Source of the DNA: Diphasiastrum complanatum
Taxonomy: Eukaryota > Streptophyta > Lycopodiopsida > Lycopodiales > Lycopodiaceae
Reading direction: 5' to 3'
Assembly: GCA_029204225.1 (NCBI GenBank)
Contig: CM055113.1
Span: forward strand, 11,862,234 to 11,926,233
Length of the DNA stretch: 64,000 nucleotides
The notes beneath the pieces were generated by a model. It made no database searches. It was not told where the DNA came from and was given only the letters and a program-made list of their open reading frames with translations. The translations under genes and the position numbers were made by a program. Below, piece after piece: positions 54,640 through 64,000 of the stretch (its first letter is position 1; each line of letters starts with the position of its first letter).

Positions 54640-55690
54640 CTTGTGACCAGTGATATTCAGTAGATTTCGTTAATAATCCTGTTAAGGGAGTTACTACTAT
54701 AGCATACTCTTTTACTATACGTGGCCTAAAAATCCCGTAAGTTCTCGTAGATTGGTTGGTTCATTCAATTCTAAAATCAGTTTAACTTTTTCGATATCGG
54801 CTTAAATGCCATCCTTCAAAATTTTGTGGCCTAGCAAAATGCCTTCCCTCATGCCAAAATAGCATTTGGACGGATGCAATTTTAAAGATGTCTCTTGACA
54901 TCATCTTAAAGTCTTTTCTAATGCATCTAAATGATCTTTAGTGGATGAGTAAACACAGAAGTCATCCATAAGATTTCTAAGAATTTTCTCAAATTTTTTT
55001 GAAAGATGTTTGTCATCATGCACTGAGATGTAACAGGCGCATTACATAGACCAAATGGCATATGCGTATAAGCGTACGTCCCCCCAATCAGTGGTAAAAG
55101 TTGTTTTTTATGTGTCTTCTTTCTCAATGAAGACTTGATTGTAACCAAAAAAATCGTCTAAAAAACTATATCTTTTGTGTCCAGCTACTTGGTCTAGGAT
55201 CATGTTTGTATATTGTAATGGATGATAGTCTTTTGCTGTAACAGCATTTAACTTCCTAAAGTCTTGACATACCCTTATTTTACATGTCTTTTTCTTGGGG
55301 AAGTATCACAATAGGTGATACCCATTTACTACTTAGAACAAGATATATGATAGCTGCTCTTATGCATTTATCTAATTCATCTTTTACTAAATAATGAATA
55401 CTTTGGATTTAACCTGTATTGTTTTTGCCTAACCGGTACGCCTCTCTGAATCAAGTCTATTCTATGCTCTCCCCATTTAACTAGTATACCAGTTAAATCT
55501 TCCATTGACCAAGCGAATATATTTTGATATTTTTGAAGAAGTATTATGTACTCTTCCCTGACTGGTATTTATACAAATTCATAATTTTACCCTTACTAAT
55601 TTCTATTTCTACATAATCAGTCTTATCTACCATTCCCTCAGTTAGGCTTGCTCTAGTTTCACCCAAAACTTCCCTTGACTCAAATATTGG
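54640..55690 (-). pseudogene. Gypsy reverse transcriptase
   Basis: Y-T-H-M-P-F-G-L-C-N-A-P-V-T-S-Q (thumb-proximal block) and L-M-D-D-F-C-V-Y-S-S near 54950, where the catalytic motif is usually Y/F-x-D-D; both Asp are present. Upstream blocks are broken by stops. F/L-M-D-D-type motifs occur in several non-chromovirus plant gypsy lineages. Confidence 0.8.
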
Positions 55691-55694
55691 AAAC

Positions 55695-56180
55695 TCATTT
55701 TTTTTCTTCCTCGTCTATTTCATAACATTCTCTGAAATTGACTAAGGATTCTGTAGGTTCTGTTATCTCCTCACCCCATCTCATAAGGTGACCTCCTAAT
55801 GGACTGGCTGTGAGAATGTTTGGAAAGAATATTTGTTTGGTGGACCAATTTATAATAGCATCTGTCTGGTATAACCATGGTCTTCCATATAATATTGAGT
55901 ATGGTGGCGTATCTAATGGGTTTATGACAAAGAAATTCATGACAAAGGTCTCTGTCTCTATAATTACATTAACACCCTTTAGCTCTCCTACTGGTGTGCA
56001 TCTAGATGCATTTACTAAATGAATTTCATGATGAGTAGTAGGTTGGATCTGGTCTTCTAATCTTAACTCCTCAACCATTTTCTCAGTCATTAAGTTGATG
56101 CTAAATCCTGAGTCTACTAATATTCTATTGATAGTATGACATCCTATAATGGCACTTATCTCGGGGACTCCACAGTCTCC
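55695..56180 (-). pseudogene. Second retropepsin-like domain
   Basis: It starts I-N-R-I-L-V-D-S-G-F-S-I-N-L-M-T-E near 56130 with a canonical D-S-G, then R-C-T-P-V-G-E-L and Y-G-R-P-W-L-Y-Q-T-D-A-I-I-N-W near 55855. It aligns end to end with the domain just upstream, so it is a tandem duplicate. A frame change near 56095 separates the first residues from the rest. Confidence 0.8.
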
Positions 56181-56194
56181 TCTATCTACATATT

Positions 56195-56716
56195 CTACTC
56201 TATTGCTATATGCAGGTATGGATAATGTAAAAAACCTCTCCCTTCCTCAATCCTTACAAAATGAACTCCTTCATCCTTTGAAGTATAACTCGAGGAAGAT
56301 GTAGGCATCTCACCTTCATATTTATCCTTCTCCCAGGATACAATGATCCGTTTATGGCCCTTTCCTTCTAATGTCGCCATCTGGTCTCGGAAGCTAATCT
56401 CCTTCTTCCTCCAGTAGGTAATAATATCAACTTGATATAGCCATGGTCTCCCTAATAAAACTTTGTAAGATGATTTCCTAGTTGTTTTTAATATAATGAA
56501 GTCCATCAAAAACTTATGGTCACCAATGTAAACTATGACTTGAGACAACTCCCCTATTGGAGTTCTCCTAGTTGCATCTGCTAATCTCAGATGTCTAAGT
56601 GTAGGCACTATTCTATGATGAATGCCTAACTCATATGTTGTCTCTTCAGTCGTTATATTTACACTGGATCCGAAATCTATGGGTACACTATCTAAAATGC
56701 ATCCATTGATTATCAC
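56195..56716 (-). pseudogene. First retropepsin-like domain
   Basis: I-D-F-G-S-S-V-N-I-T-T-E-E, then R-R-T-P-I-G-E-L and L-G-R-P-W-L-Y-Q-V-D-I-I-T-Y-W. The active-site residue after Asp is Phe instead of Ser/Thr, one base away from Ser. About 100 residues with a Ser-rich linker separate it from the second domain. The aspartic protease would cut Gag-Pol. Its state relative to the second copy is discussed in findings. Confidence 0.8.
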
Positions 56717-56766
56717 CTAGATTTCAGGTGGGACTTCGTCACCATGGTTTATCAGTCCTACGTCGA

Positions 56767-58260
56767 CTAATGGCAACTTAGTTTTCCTTTTCTTTTTCTT
56801 TTGCAAGAATTTTTATTCTCTTTCTTATAGTATTGATTATCTTCTAATAACTGTTTGAAAGTTATATTGGGCATTCTAGAGGCAAAATCTTCCACTATGT
56901 CATGTGAACGATGTCCAAGTGGGGCTGGGTCTCTAGGTATCTCATTACTTATTATTGGATCTGAGAACATTACTTTTTTTAACTCTCTTTGTTTCTTCGT
57001 CTAGGAGTTTCTTAGCCTCTAAACTGATATCTGGTTTATAGTATTTTTAATTAGATCTATCAAAGTTTGGGTCTTTAGGAATTTCGACGATTTGCTCTGC
57101 AGGTTGCGTTTTGGTTGTCGCATTTTTCGTGCTTTTCGCAGCATTTTATCCTTCTTAGTTTTCTTTTTATCTCTAAGAGTTGGCATATTCTTCCTACTTC
57201 TAGTTGTGACTTTATTTAAATCCAAATATAATTCAAGCCAATCTTGGTTTTGGTTTTCTATGGTCTGGACTCTACTTCTATCCTTTGGACTGCCATGTCA
57301 TCGTTAGATTTAGATGGTCGTGGCTCATCTTCTCTAGGCGTATTAATAAATCGCGGTTTAGACCGTGGCTGTTGTGGCTGAGGACATTCGGCAATGACAT
57401 GTCCTTCGCCTTTGCAATTAGCGCAAAGTGGCACATATCCTACTGACCTCCTAGGTTCAGGACAGTCAGGCAAATAGTGACTAGGGGCTCTACAATTATA
57501 GCATAAACCCTTTACTCTTGGTGGTGGAGTGGAATCTCTTGTCCCTCCTCTATGCAAATTAGTATATTGTTGGCTATTGCGTGGTTTAGATGCAAAATTC
57601 TTTTGGTTAGAAGGAGTAGTAGTATAGGCTACCTCCTCATGATTATCAACCGGACAAAGGCATAATTATTCCTCCACATAGCTGGATTGTAAATGAGGAC
57701 AATTCATTCTAGAATGTCCCTCTTTACCACAAGCTGTACACCAGACATTAGCATTTGATTTTGCTTTCTGTCGGACATCTGGACTTCTAAGTCCCCCATT
57801 TCTTTCTCTAAAAGCTCAAACCTTTTCCTTAATGGATCTATCTTTTCGGACTTTTCCATTTTTCATCTCCTATCTGAGTTCTTACTCTTAGATTTCCTAT
57901 AACTAGTTTCTTCTTCAGACGACGAAGAATCAGAAGACTCTTCTTCATTTGTTGAATCAAATTCTAATTCAGACTCCGTAGATGAGTCAAATTATTCTAT
58001 TCTTTTATGTTTATGCTTCTTATTAGTACTCTTTCTATCATTTCTTCTTCTTCTAGAAATTTTAGAAGTTTCATAATTCTCTGCGGATGCTATGAGATCC
58101 TCTAACGAGTCTGTCAATCCCTGATGACAGTACGTATCCATGTTCTTTAGTTTGAATTTCCAAACTACATAGTTGCCGGCTCCTTCCAATTTGCTTGACT
58201 TATTGAGGATGCTCTTGCTTAGAATTGCCATTACTACACTTAGATGAGTCCGGACTGCAA
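56767..58260 (-). pseudogene. Gypsy gag with three zinc knuckles
   Basis: From Met near 58231 it reads L-E-G-A-G-N-Y-V-V-W-K-F-K-L-K-N-M, then a Ser/Glu-rich stretch near 57930, and then a knuckle C-T-A-C-G-K-E-G-H-S-R-M-N-C near 57740. Two adjacent knuckles follow near 57510 and 57440: C-Y-N-C-R-A-P-S-H-Y-L-P-D-C and C-A-N-C-K-G-E-G-H-V-I-A-E-C. A Lys/Arg-rich region (57225-57019) follows. All three have C-x2-C-x4-H-x4-C. The N-terminal V-V-W-K-F-K motif resembles copia gag rather than retrotrans_gag, which is odd. Confidence 0.75.
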
Positions 58261-58489
58261 AAATGACTACAAAAATGGAAAATTCACTACAAAATTGACA
58301 AGTGACGTCTCTGAACATTCCAATCCGAGCTATGGATAGAAAGTTATGCCAATTTGAAGATTTTGGCCTTAAAAAGGCTCAAAAATGTCCTTAAACCTGA
58401 AAAAATGGCAATGATAACCGCCGATCGTTCAAGCCACAAGAGAAAGGGTAAATTATATCATAGGATTCTGTCTGTAATGAATTTCGTTA

Positions 58490-59375
58490 CTTTTAGCACT
58501 TTTAGTATTATGGTAGTAATTAGCTGCTTTTGGTTCTTAATTTACAACTATAGCTGGTTTTAGATCTTACTCGGCTACTTTAACTGATTTTGGTACTTAA
58601 TTTCGTACTTTAGCTATTGTTGATACTTAACTTGGTACTTTAGCTGCTTTTGGTACTTAGTTTGGTACTTTTGATATTGTGGTAGAAATTAGCTGCTTTT
58701 GGTTTTTTATTTGGTACTTTAGCTGATTTTGGTACTTAACTGATACTTTGTTGCTTTAGGTACTAAATTTAGTACTTTAGCTTATTTTGGTACTTAAGTA
58801 GTACTTTAGTTACTTAATTTGGTAGTTCTTGTAGTAATTAACTGCTTTTGGTACTTAATTTTGTATTTTGGTTGTATTTGGCTCTTAATTTGGTACTTTA
58901 GCTGATTTTGGTACTTACTTACTTGGTATTTTATTTGCTTTTGGTACTTAATTTGGTAATTTAGCTGTTTTTGGTACTTAAGTAGTACTTTGCTACTTTT
59001 AGTACTTAGTTTGGTACTTCTGGTATTGTGGTAGTAATTAGCTGCTTTTGGTACTTTGGTAATTTTGGTACTTATACTTTTCCTGATTTTGGTAGTTTTG
59101 GTATTATGGTAGTAATTAGTTGCTTTTAGTTCTTAATTTAGTACTTTTGATACTTTTTGCTGCTTTTGGTACTTTTGATATTATGGTAGTAATCAGCTGC
59201 TTTTGGTTCTTAATTTGGTACTTTTGGTACTTTAGCTGCTTTTGGTACTTAATTTAGTACTTGCAGGTTTTTGTACATAACTTGAAATTTTAGAAAACTG
59301 CCTATGGTACTTAATTTGGAAGTATAGTTTCTTTTGGTACTTTATTTGGTTATTTGGTACTTTCTATGTGAGAAT
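58490..59375. repeat. GGTAC-rich degenerate tandem repeat
   Basis: About 900 bp of loose repeats of gctgcttttggtactta and atttggtactttagctg, with unit lengths near 20-45 bp. It directly precedes the RING-FCP1 gene. Shorter runs recur in that gene's introns (about 60880-61070 and 62455-62640) and inverted at 63600-63900. Confidence 0.85.
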
Positions 59376-59432
59376 TTACAGTGAACAATTTGTGTTAAAA
59401 TTAACACTATCTGTTTTGCAAGAAAAAACAAA

Positions 59433-59700
59433 ATGGATGAGTATCCGATCCTGCGGAAGTTATGCTACTCAACCGAGGAGCTTCATTAAGAGTATGGCTT
59501 GAGCCTAGAGGGCAAATTTGCAAAAGATCTGCTAGACACTGATCTGCCAGACAGTCAATGGCTAACAGTCTTCAGGCTGGAATACAAAAAAACATTAAGA
59601 TATATCTTAACCAACTGCATCCACAATTTGTGGATGACTATCGTGTATATACAATGTTGGCTATTGTTTGGTACTGTTGTTTATTGTTTGGTGCTATTTT
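59433..59700 (+). pseudogene. RING-FCP1 gene, exon 1
   Basis: ATG at 59433 (context aaaacaaaATGG) gives M-D-E-Y-P-I-L-R-K-L-C-Y. A TAA at 59487-59489 stands where CAA (Gln) would continue the frame. A run of seven A near 59590 shifts the frame; the other frame continues Q-L-H-P-Q-F-V-D-D-Y. The exon end is not certain. Confidence 0.6.
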
Positions 59701-59727
59701 GTAATAATTCGGATTTTCATTGCAAAG

Positions 59728-60074
59728 GAAATACGAAAAGCTGGAGTCAGATTGGAAGGATGCTCAAGGGCACACTGATTTTGTGAACCTCATGCAAAAT
59801 AGGATCAGCAGGGGGCACAGATTCACTTTGTTCCCGAGACCCCACGTGGTGGGTGGGGCAGACTATATCCACGCCCTTGGGTTTTGTGTTGCATGCGACG
59901 AGGTTTTGGACTCCACATTTCTTCTTGGATCATTCACATTTGCCTACAGACATTCTTACCATCTGTTATGTTTTGTTGTGACCATAAGCACCAAAGAATT
60001 TTGTGTGAAACCAGGGTGCATCGAGAAGATCCCCAAGGAGGCAAGGGCTTGGGCTCACAAGGGGCTTGGAAAGA
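59728..60074 (+). pseudogene. RING-FCP1 gene, exon 2 with RING-H2-like module
   Basis: Acceptor-like gcaaag at 59727; donor AAGA/gtaagt at 60074/60075. It encodes K-Y-E-K-L-E-S-D-W-K, F-P-R-P-H-V-V-G-G-A-D-Y, then C-V-A-C-D-E near 59900, Y-R-H-S-Y-H-L-L-C near 59960 and F-C-V-K-P-G-C near 60010. With Cys in place of the Tyr (one base change) this is C-x-H-x2-H-x2-C, the RING-H2 core. Zinc binding is inferred. Confidence 0.6.
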
Positions 60075-61182
60075 GTAAGTTTCTTTTGGTGCTGATTGCT
60101 TTGGTACTCTTGGAGTATCCCAACAATGGTATTTGTTACTCTGTAGAACCCTAGATTTATACTTATAACACGTTTCTGAGTCTTTCCATGTTTCAAAGTA
60201 CCAGCTTTGGTTCTCTATTCTTCAATTTTAGTATGATAGACAGTCTTTAGTTTTAAACTGATTGGCCCTACTTTAGCAATAATTGGTTTTTGAAGTCTTA
60301 ACCAATCAGTAAAAACTATTGATCTTTATTTACACATCAATCATGTGAGTTCTTGGATACTATGGCAGAACATATTGAAAGTACATATTGGGACTTTTGG
60401 TTCTTCCCTTATTTTGAGAGCTCAGATCTGACATATTTGAAACTATTTTGCTTCGAATTTGATAGTATTGTATGTGTGCATGAATCCCATTTTGATATTT
60501 TTGGCACTATTTTTTTCAACACTATGGAGTTGAACATGTGTGTTTATTAGCACAATTTGGGTGTCTTTTACTCCCATGTTTGGGATATATGAAAATTCAA
60601 TGGAAACGGTTAATTCAGCAATGTTACTTTGTATGCAAGTTGTTTGAGAATGAGAATGAGAGAGAGTTTTGGTGGAGTTAAAGATAGTCAACATTCCCAA
60701 TTCTAGGAAGGGATGTAGCCCTTGTTTTTTTCTTGTTGAAGGCATGGTATCATAAGTGGTTCTTTGTTGGACTTGAAACATGCACAAGGAAGGCCATGCT
60801 GATGGGAGAGGGCATTGTGGTGACATTCTGAAATAGGATACAAGCATATGGTTTGGGAATTTTGACTAACACTCTTCATGCTTTCTTTCTATCTCTTTCA
60901 TTCTTGGTGGGTTCTTGGTACTTTTGGTTCTCCTGGAGTACCAAAGTTTTGTGGGTTGTTGGTACTTTTTTGTTCATGGTACTCCAAAAAAAAATTTGTT
61001 CTTGGTTCTAGATTTTTTGTGTTCGAGGTACTTACTTGTTCTACTGAAGTACCGAAATTGGTATTATTAATTGTTGTCTTAGTCTAAATCTCTAATTGAG
61101 CAGAAATCTGAAATTCGACACTACTGAGCTGAAATCTGAAATCTGTCATTTTCCTTCTCTAACCTCGCATAATCCGGTCCAG

Positions 61183-61690
61183 ATAGCCCTATGTCGACCG
61201 AGAGCCCCCCTATGGGCAGTTTCTTGCATGCCAACAACTGAACAAAGACCTAGATGTGGATTCAATGATAAATGAATTGCTGGAAGAACTTTCAAAGCTC
61301 AAGGATGATATAGACTACTCCGCAGCAGAGCAGCCCCACCATCAGACAGAAGAGGGCAAAACAGACAAGGCAAAAATTATTATTGACATAGACAAGCTAG
61401 ATGAAGATATGGAAGAAGAGCGGGAATAGCATGAGCATCAAGACCATGCACAGCAAGACCAAGAGCAGCAAGACCAGACGCATTAAGACCAGCAGCAAAA
61501 TCAAGAGCAGCAAGGCCAAACACAACAGGACCACCAGACAGCATAGGACCAACAGGAGAAAGAAGCGTAGGAGGATGTGTATGTGGATGTGAAAAATGAA
61601 GGGGCAGGTGATGAAACTGAAGAGTCTCAAAAAGGGAAAACAATAGGGGAGGAAGTCAGGGCAGAGAAAGGTGAAACTTCGCAACTTCTA
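61183..61690 (+). pseudogene. RING-FCP1 gene, exon 3, Gln-rich acidic region
   Basis: After an acceptor-like ccag, one frame reads Q-L-N-K-D-L-D-V-D-S-M-I-N-E-L-L-E-E-L, then D-E-D-M-E-E-E-R-E, and a Gln/Asp/His repeat (61427-61570). It contains TAG 61427, TAA 61484, TAG 61544 and TAG 61568, each one C-to-T from a Gln codon and all in the same frame. A C6 run near 61213 breaks the start. Confidence 0.55.
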
Positions 61691-62005
61691 AACCTGAGAC
61701 ATGTGAAGATCTATGCGACAATACTCTGTTATCAAAGTTATATTCCCTTAAAAAGATAAAGTGCTCTAGACCATATAACATTAAAACTCATGCAAACAAG
61801 ATGTAACACATGCACACTCTATTGCACTAAGAGTAGAATAATGCGAAGTGTGACCAAATTCACCGAGAGATCAGTGTTACCACTATCTAATATGTTAAGA
61901 AGACATTTGTTATTATTAAAAGGGAAACAAGACATTTATTTTTTCTGGTGCACAATATGAGTCTCATTATGGTGATGTCATTTTCTTGTTCTTATGTGTT
62001 TGTAG

Positions 62006-62390
62006 AAAAGACGAGAATCCAATGACGACCAAGGCCCCCGACGCTGATGACATTCCAGCTAGGGCCGGTAGGTTGGTCGTCCTTGATATAATCGGGGTGT
62101 TGCTTACCGAACATTTCTGGATGGCCCTTTTGTAAATTGCTTCAAAAAAAATGTAATCCGAGTGCACAAACACTACTTTTGTTTTCTGAGGCCGGGGCTA
62201 AGATGTTTTTGAGAAAACTAGCCAAAGTGGAAGTGCAAATCATTATATGGAGCAGCATGAGATATTCAAAAGTCATGAAAATATTGTGTATCTGCTTCCA
62301 TGAAGAAATGCAACAAAGATTTTTCAAATGTAGCTCAACATTTTACACATTAACACTTGTGATCACGCTGTCATCTCGGGATTATTAAAG
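62006..62390 (+). pseudogene. RING-FCP1 gene, exon 4, HAD motifs I and II
   Basis: The acceptor tttgtag ends at 62005. It has A-G-R-L-V-V-L-D-I-I-G-V-L-L near 62055, a frame change near 62110, then F-V-N-C-F-K-K-N-V-I and R-P-G. A second frame change in a G run near 62194 leads to M-F-L-R-K-L and I-I-I-W-S-S near 62250. The order and spacing match FCP1-type HAD domains. Confidence 0.65.
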
Positions 62391-62705
62391 CATATGAGCT
62401 CAATTAATTAACAACAATGTATTCAGCAATATCCACGGAAGAAATTATCAATACTTTTGTGGTACTTTCTACTAGTTATTTCGTGCTATATTATTACCAA
62501 TTGCCTAAATTTTGGTACATTTTGGTACTATTTTAGCACCAAGCTGAAACTATTTCGAACTATTTTGGATATCAATTCTTAATGTTTGGTACCTATTGAC
62601 TCTGTTTTGGTACTATGTACCAATATTTGGTACTGTTTATATGCTCCTTCAAAACCGTGAGGGTAGTTTTTGGTAATGTCTAATATTTACCTTTTGTTTT
62701 TGCAG

Positions 62706-63125
62706 ATATTTTTGTCCAAAATAAGTGTGAGGTCTGGCGTGAAGACATCAGCAAGGATAAACTGGGGGTGCCAATATTTCTAAAGAACCTACGGGAGGGA
62801 TGGAAATTATGGCCAGAGTTCGACGCATCAAACACCATACTTGTAGATGATAAACGCTACAAGTCTTCACAAAACAACTATAAGAACTGCTTGGCCATAA
62901 AATCTTTCAACCCTTCTGTAGAGTGCAATGTTGAAACGACCCCCTAGTATATGAAGGAAACTCTGTACCCGTGGCTCATGGGCTGGGTCCATGAACGAAG
63001 CCCTATCGCCTTTACTAGAAAAAACCCCTTTGTTCGACTGTGAGGACGATATGCCCCCTCTAGTTGTGAACTACTTTGTTGAGGTCAAAGAGTACTCGTA
63101 CCGCTTCAACCCCCCTACAGATTAG
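62706..63125 (+). pseudogene. RING-FCP1 gene, last exon, HAD motif IV region
   Basis: The acceptor tttgcag ends at 62705. It has V-P-I-F-L-K-N-L-R-E-G-W-K-L-W-P and S-N-T-I-L-V-D-D-K-R-Y-K near 62850. These are equivalent to the K-x-L-x-x-L-W and N-T-L-L-V-D-D-S-P-Y-K blocks of plant FCP1-like proteins. A TAG at 62945 (from CAG) and a frame change near 63040 precede the end N-Y-F-V-E-V-K-E-Y-S, stop TAG 63123-63125. Confidence 0.7.
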
Positions 63126-63930
63126 ACTTGAACAGCCCAGCTTGGGCTGCAACTAATTTTCTGTACATGTTACATATACCAAAAATCAATATACGATATA
63201 CTACATAGATTTGAATGGCTATTTCAGTCTTGAGCGGCTTTGAGTTTCATTTGCAACTTCATGATTTATTAGGATGAAGGTTGAAAGGCTGAGGCATTCT
63301 TCAACCTGTAAATCCTATGTTGGTGCTTGTAAATGTTCACAACCAGATTCCAGCATGATTTTTGAGTCACAGATAGGGTAGGAGAAGTTGATGTCAGGGT
63401 TTGTGCTCCTTGCAACATTACTAGTACATGCATATTCCAACATGATCTACAAATGATGGTATGGGTGGAGTTTATTAAAGTTATAGTTTGTGCTCCTTGG
63501 ATGGTTTTTAGTTTTTGCTTAAGAGTGAAGGGGTATTGAAGGTGTTATAGATGGATACAGTGTTAAAGGTCCACAAGAAGTACCTGTTTTTGAGACTTAA
63601 GTGCAATTTTAGACAGTTACAAATATACCAAATTTGGTACTCAAATATCAAATAAAAAATCTGAAATTTACGTATAGGTACTTTGGAGTTTTAAACAAGC
63701 AGTACTTGTTTTTCAAATAGAAAAGACAATTTCAGTCAATACCAAAAGCACTATAATTGAGACTCCAATAGTACCATAAAACGTAGCCTGAATTTATAAA
63801 CAAAAAAAATCAGAATACCGATAGATAAGTGATCCAAAGTACCAAATTGGTACTCATCAGTTTCAAAACGAGTATTATGAAAGTACCAAATGAATCAATA
63901 TAAGACCCAAAAACTACTTGCATCCTGATC
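63126..63930. other. Region after the RING-FCP1 gene with inverted GGTAC runs
   Basis: No coding motif. From about 63600 to 63900 the repeat appears in the opposite orientation (gtaccaaattggtactc). Confidence 0.5.
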
Positions 63931-64000
63931 TCAGGCGTTAAGCAAGTCCTCTTGATCGTTGTCATCTTCGTACGGCATGTTGTTGTATATGTTATCATAC
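63931..64000 (-). CDS. C-terminal end of a minus-strand gene, cut by window
   Basis: The minus-strand frame from the window edge reads Y-N-N-M-P-Y-E-D-D-N-D-Q-E-D-L-L-N-A and stops at 63931-63933. The acidic tail is compatible with a real C-terminus, but only 22 codons are visible and no family is recognised. It may be chance. Confidence 0.25.
   Translation of the reverse strand, partial: YDNIYNNMPYEDDNDQEDLLNA

Larger units (their letters stand above)
53191..58490 (-). mobile_element. Decayed Ty3/gypsy element with two protease domains
   Basis: Right to left: gag (58260-56790) with three CCHC knuckles, two consecutive retropepsin domains, RT, RNase H and integrase, the Ty3/gypsy order. Stops and frameshifts occur throughout. 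No chromodomain follows the integrase. LTRs were not identified; leader-like sequence (58261-58490) ends at the GGTAC repeat. Confidence 0.85.
59433..63125 (+). pseudogene. RING-H2-like and FCP1/NIF HAD-phosphatase fusion gene, decayed
   Basis: Five exon-like segments give a protein with a new N-terminus, a RING-H2-like Cys/His module, a Gln-rich acidic region and an HAD phosphatase of the FCP1/NIF type. The HAD pieces are L-V-V-L-D-I-I-G-V-L-L (motif I position), V-Q-I-I-I-W-S-S (motif II) and F-D-A-S-N-T-I-L-V-D-D-K-R-Y-K (motif IV region), all in order. FCP1-like enzymes dephosphorylate Ser of the RNA polymerase II tail or related targets. Here the second motif-I Asp is Ile, so activity is doubtful. 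Six in-frame stops and at least four frame changes mark a pseudogene. I do not know this domain combination. Confidence 0.65.

Overview
This is nuclear DNA of a land plant with a large, repeat-rich genome. The evidence is one plant gene with normal GT-AG introns, one of them about 14.8 kb long, surrounded by plant-type Ty3/gypsy, Ty1/copia, LINE and hAT elements. Such intron lengths suit a gymnosperm, fern or large-genome angiosperm; the sequence alone does not say which. There are no operons, CRISPR arrays, rRNA genes or recognisable tRNA genes.

Host gene (13996-38593, + strand). Five exons encode the last 485 residues of a CTLH/CRA (RanBPM-like) protein resembling the Arabidopsis At5g66810 family. 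Its 5' exons were not found and probably lie upstream of the window. Introns of 139, 14814, 7158 and 1029 bp separate the exons. The two long introns hold a tandem group of four LINE copies, two hAT (DUF659) transposase remnants, LTR fragments, a foldback element and a fifth LINE copy.

Left of the gene (1-13.1 kb), all on the minus strand: the 5' part of a Ty3/gypsy element (1-3129); a deleted Ty1/copia element with two LTRs and a likely target duplication (4329-7303); and a young, internally deleted chromovirus (9351-13097) inserted into a CA microsatellite with a cacac duplication.

Right of the gene (38.6-58.4 kb): a long stretch with little recognisable content; a gypsy integrase tail (about 42.5-42.9 kb); a decayed coiled-coil reading frame (46.4-47.7 kb); an apparently complete non-autonomous Ty1/copia element with LTRs, target duplication, PPT, gag and protease, but an unrecognised reading frame where integrase, RT and RNase H should be (47808-52121); and a decayed Ty3/gypsy element with two consecutive retropepsin domains and three zinc knuckles (53.2-58.4 kb).

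Far right (58.5-64 kb): a degenerate GGTAC-rich tandem repeat, then a decayed multi-exon gene (59433-63125, + strand) that joins a novel N-terminus, a RING-H2-like Cys/His domain, a Gln-rich acidic segment and an FCP1/NIF-type HAD phosphatase domain. All six nonsense codons I located in its inferred frame, outside the frameshifted stretches, can be explained by C-to-T changes. The best candidates for something undescribed are this RING-FCP1 gene family, the double-protease gypsy element, the copia element with the unknown 3' reading frame, and the LINE chain with an ORF1-only member.
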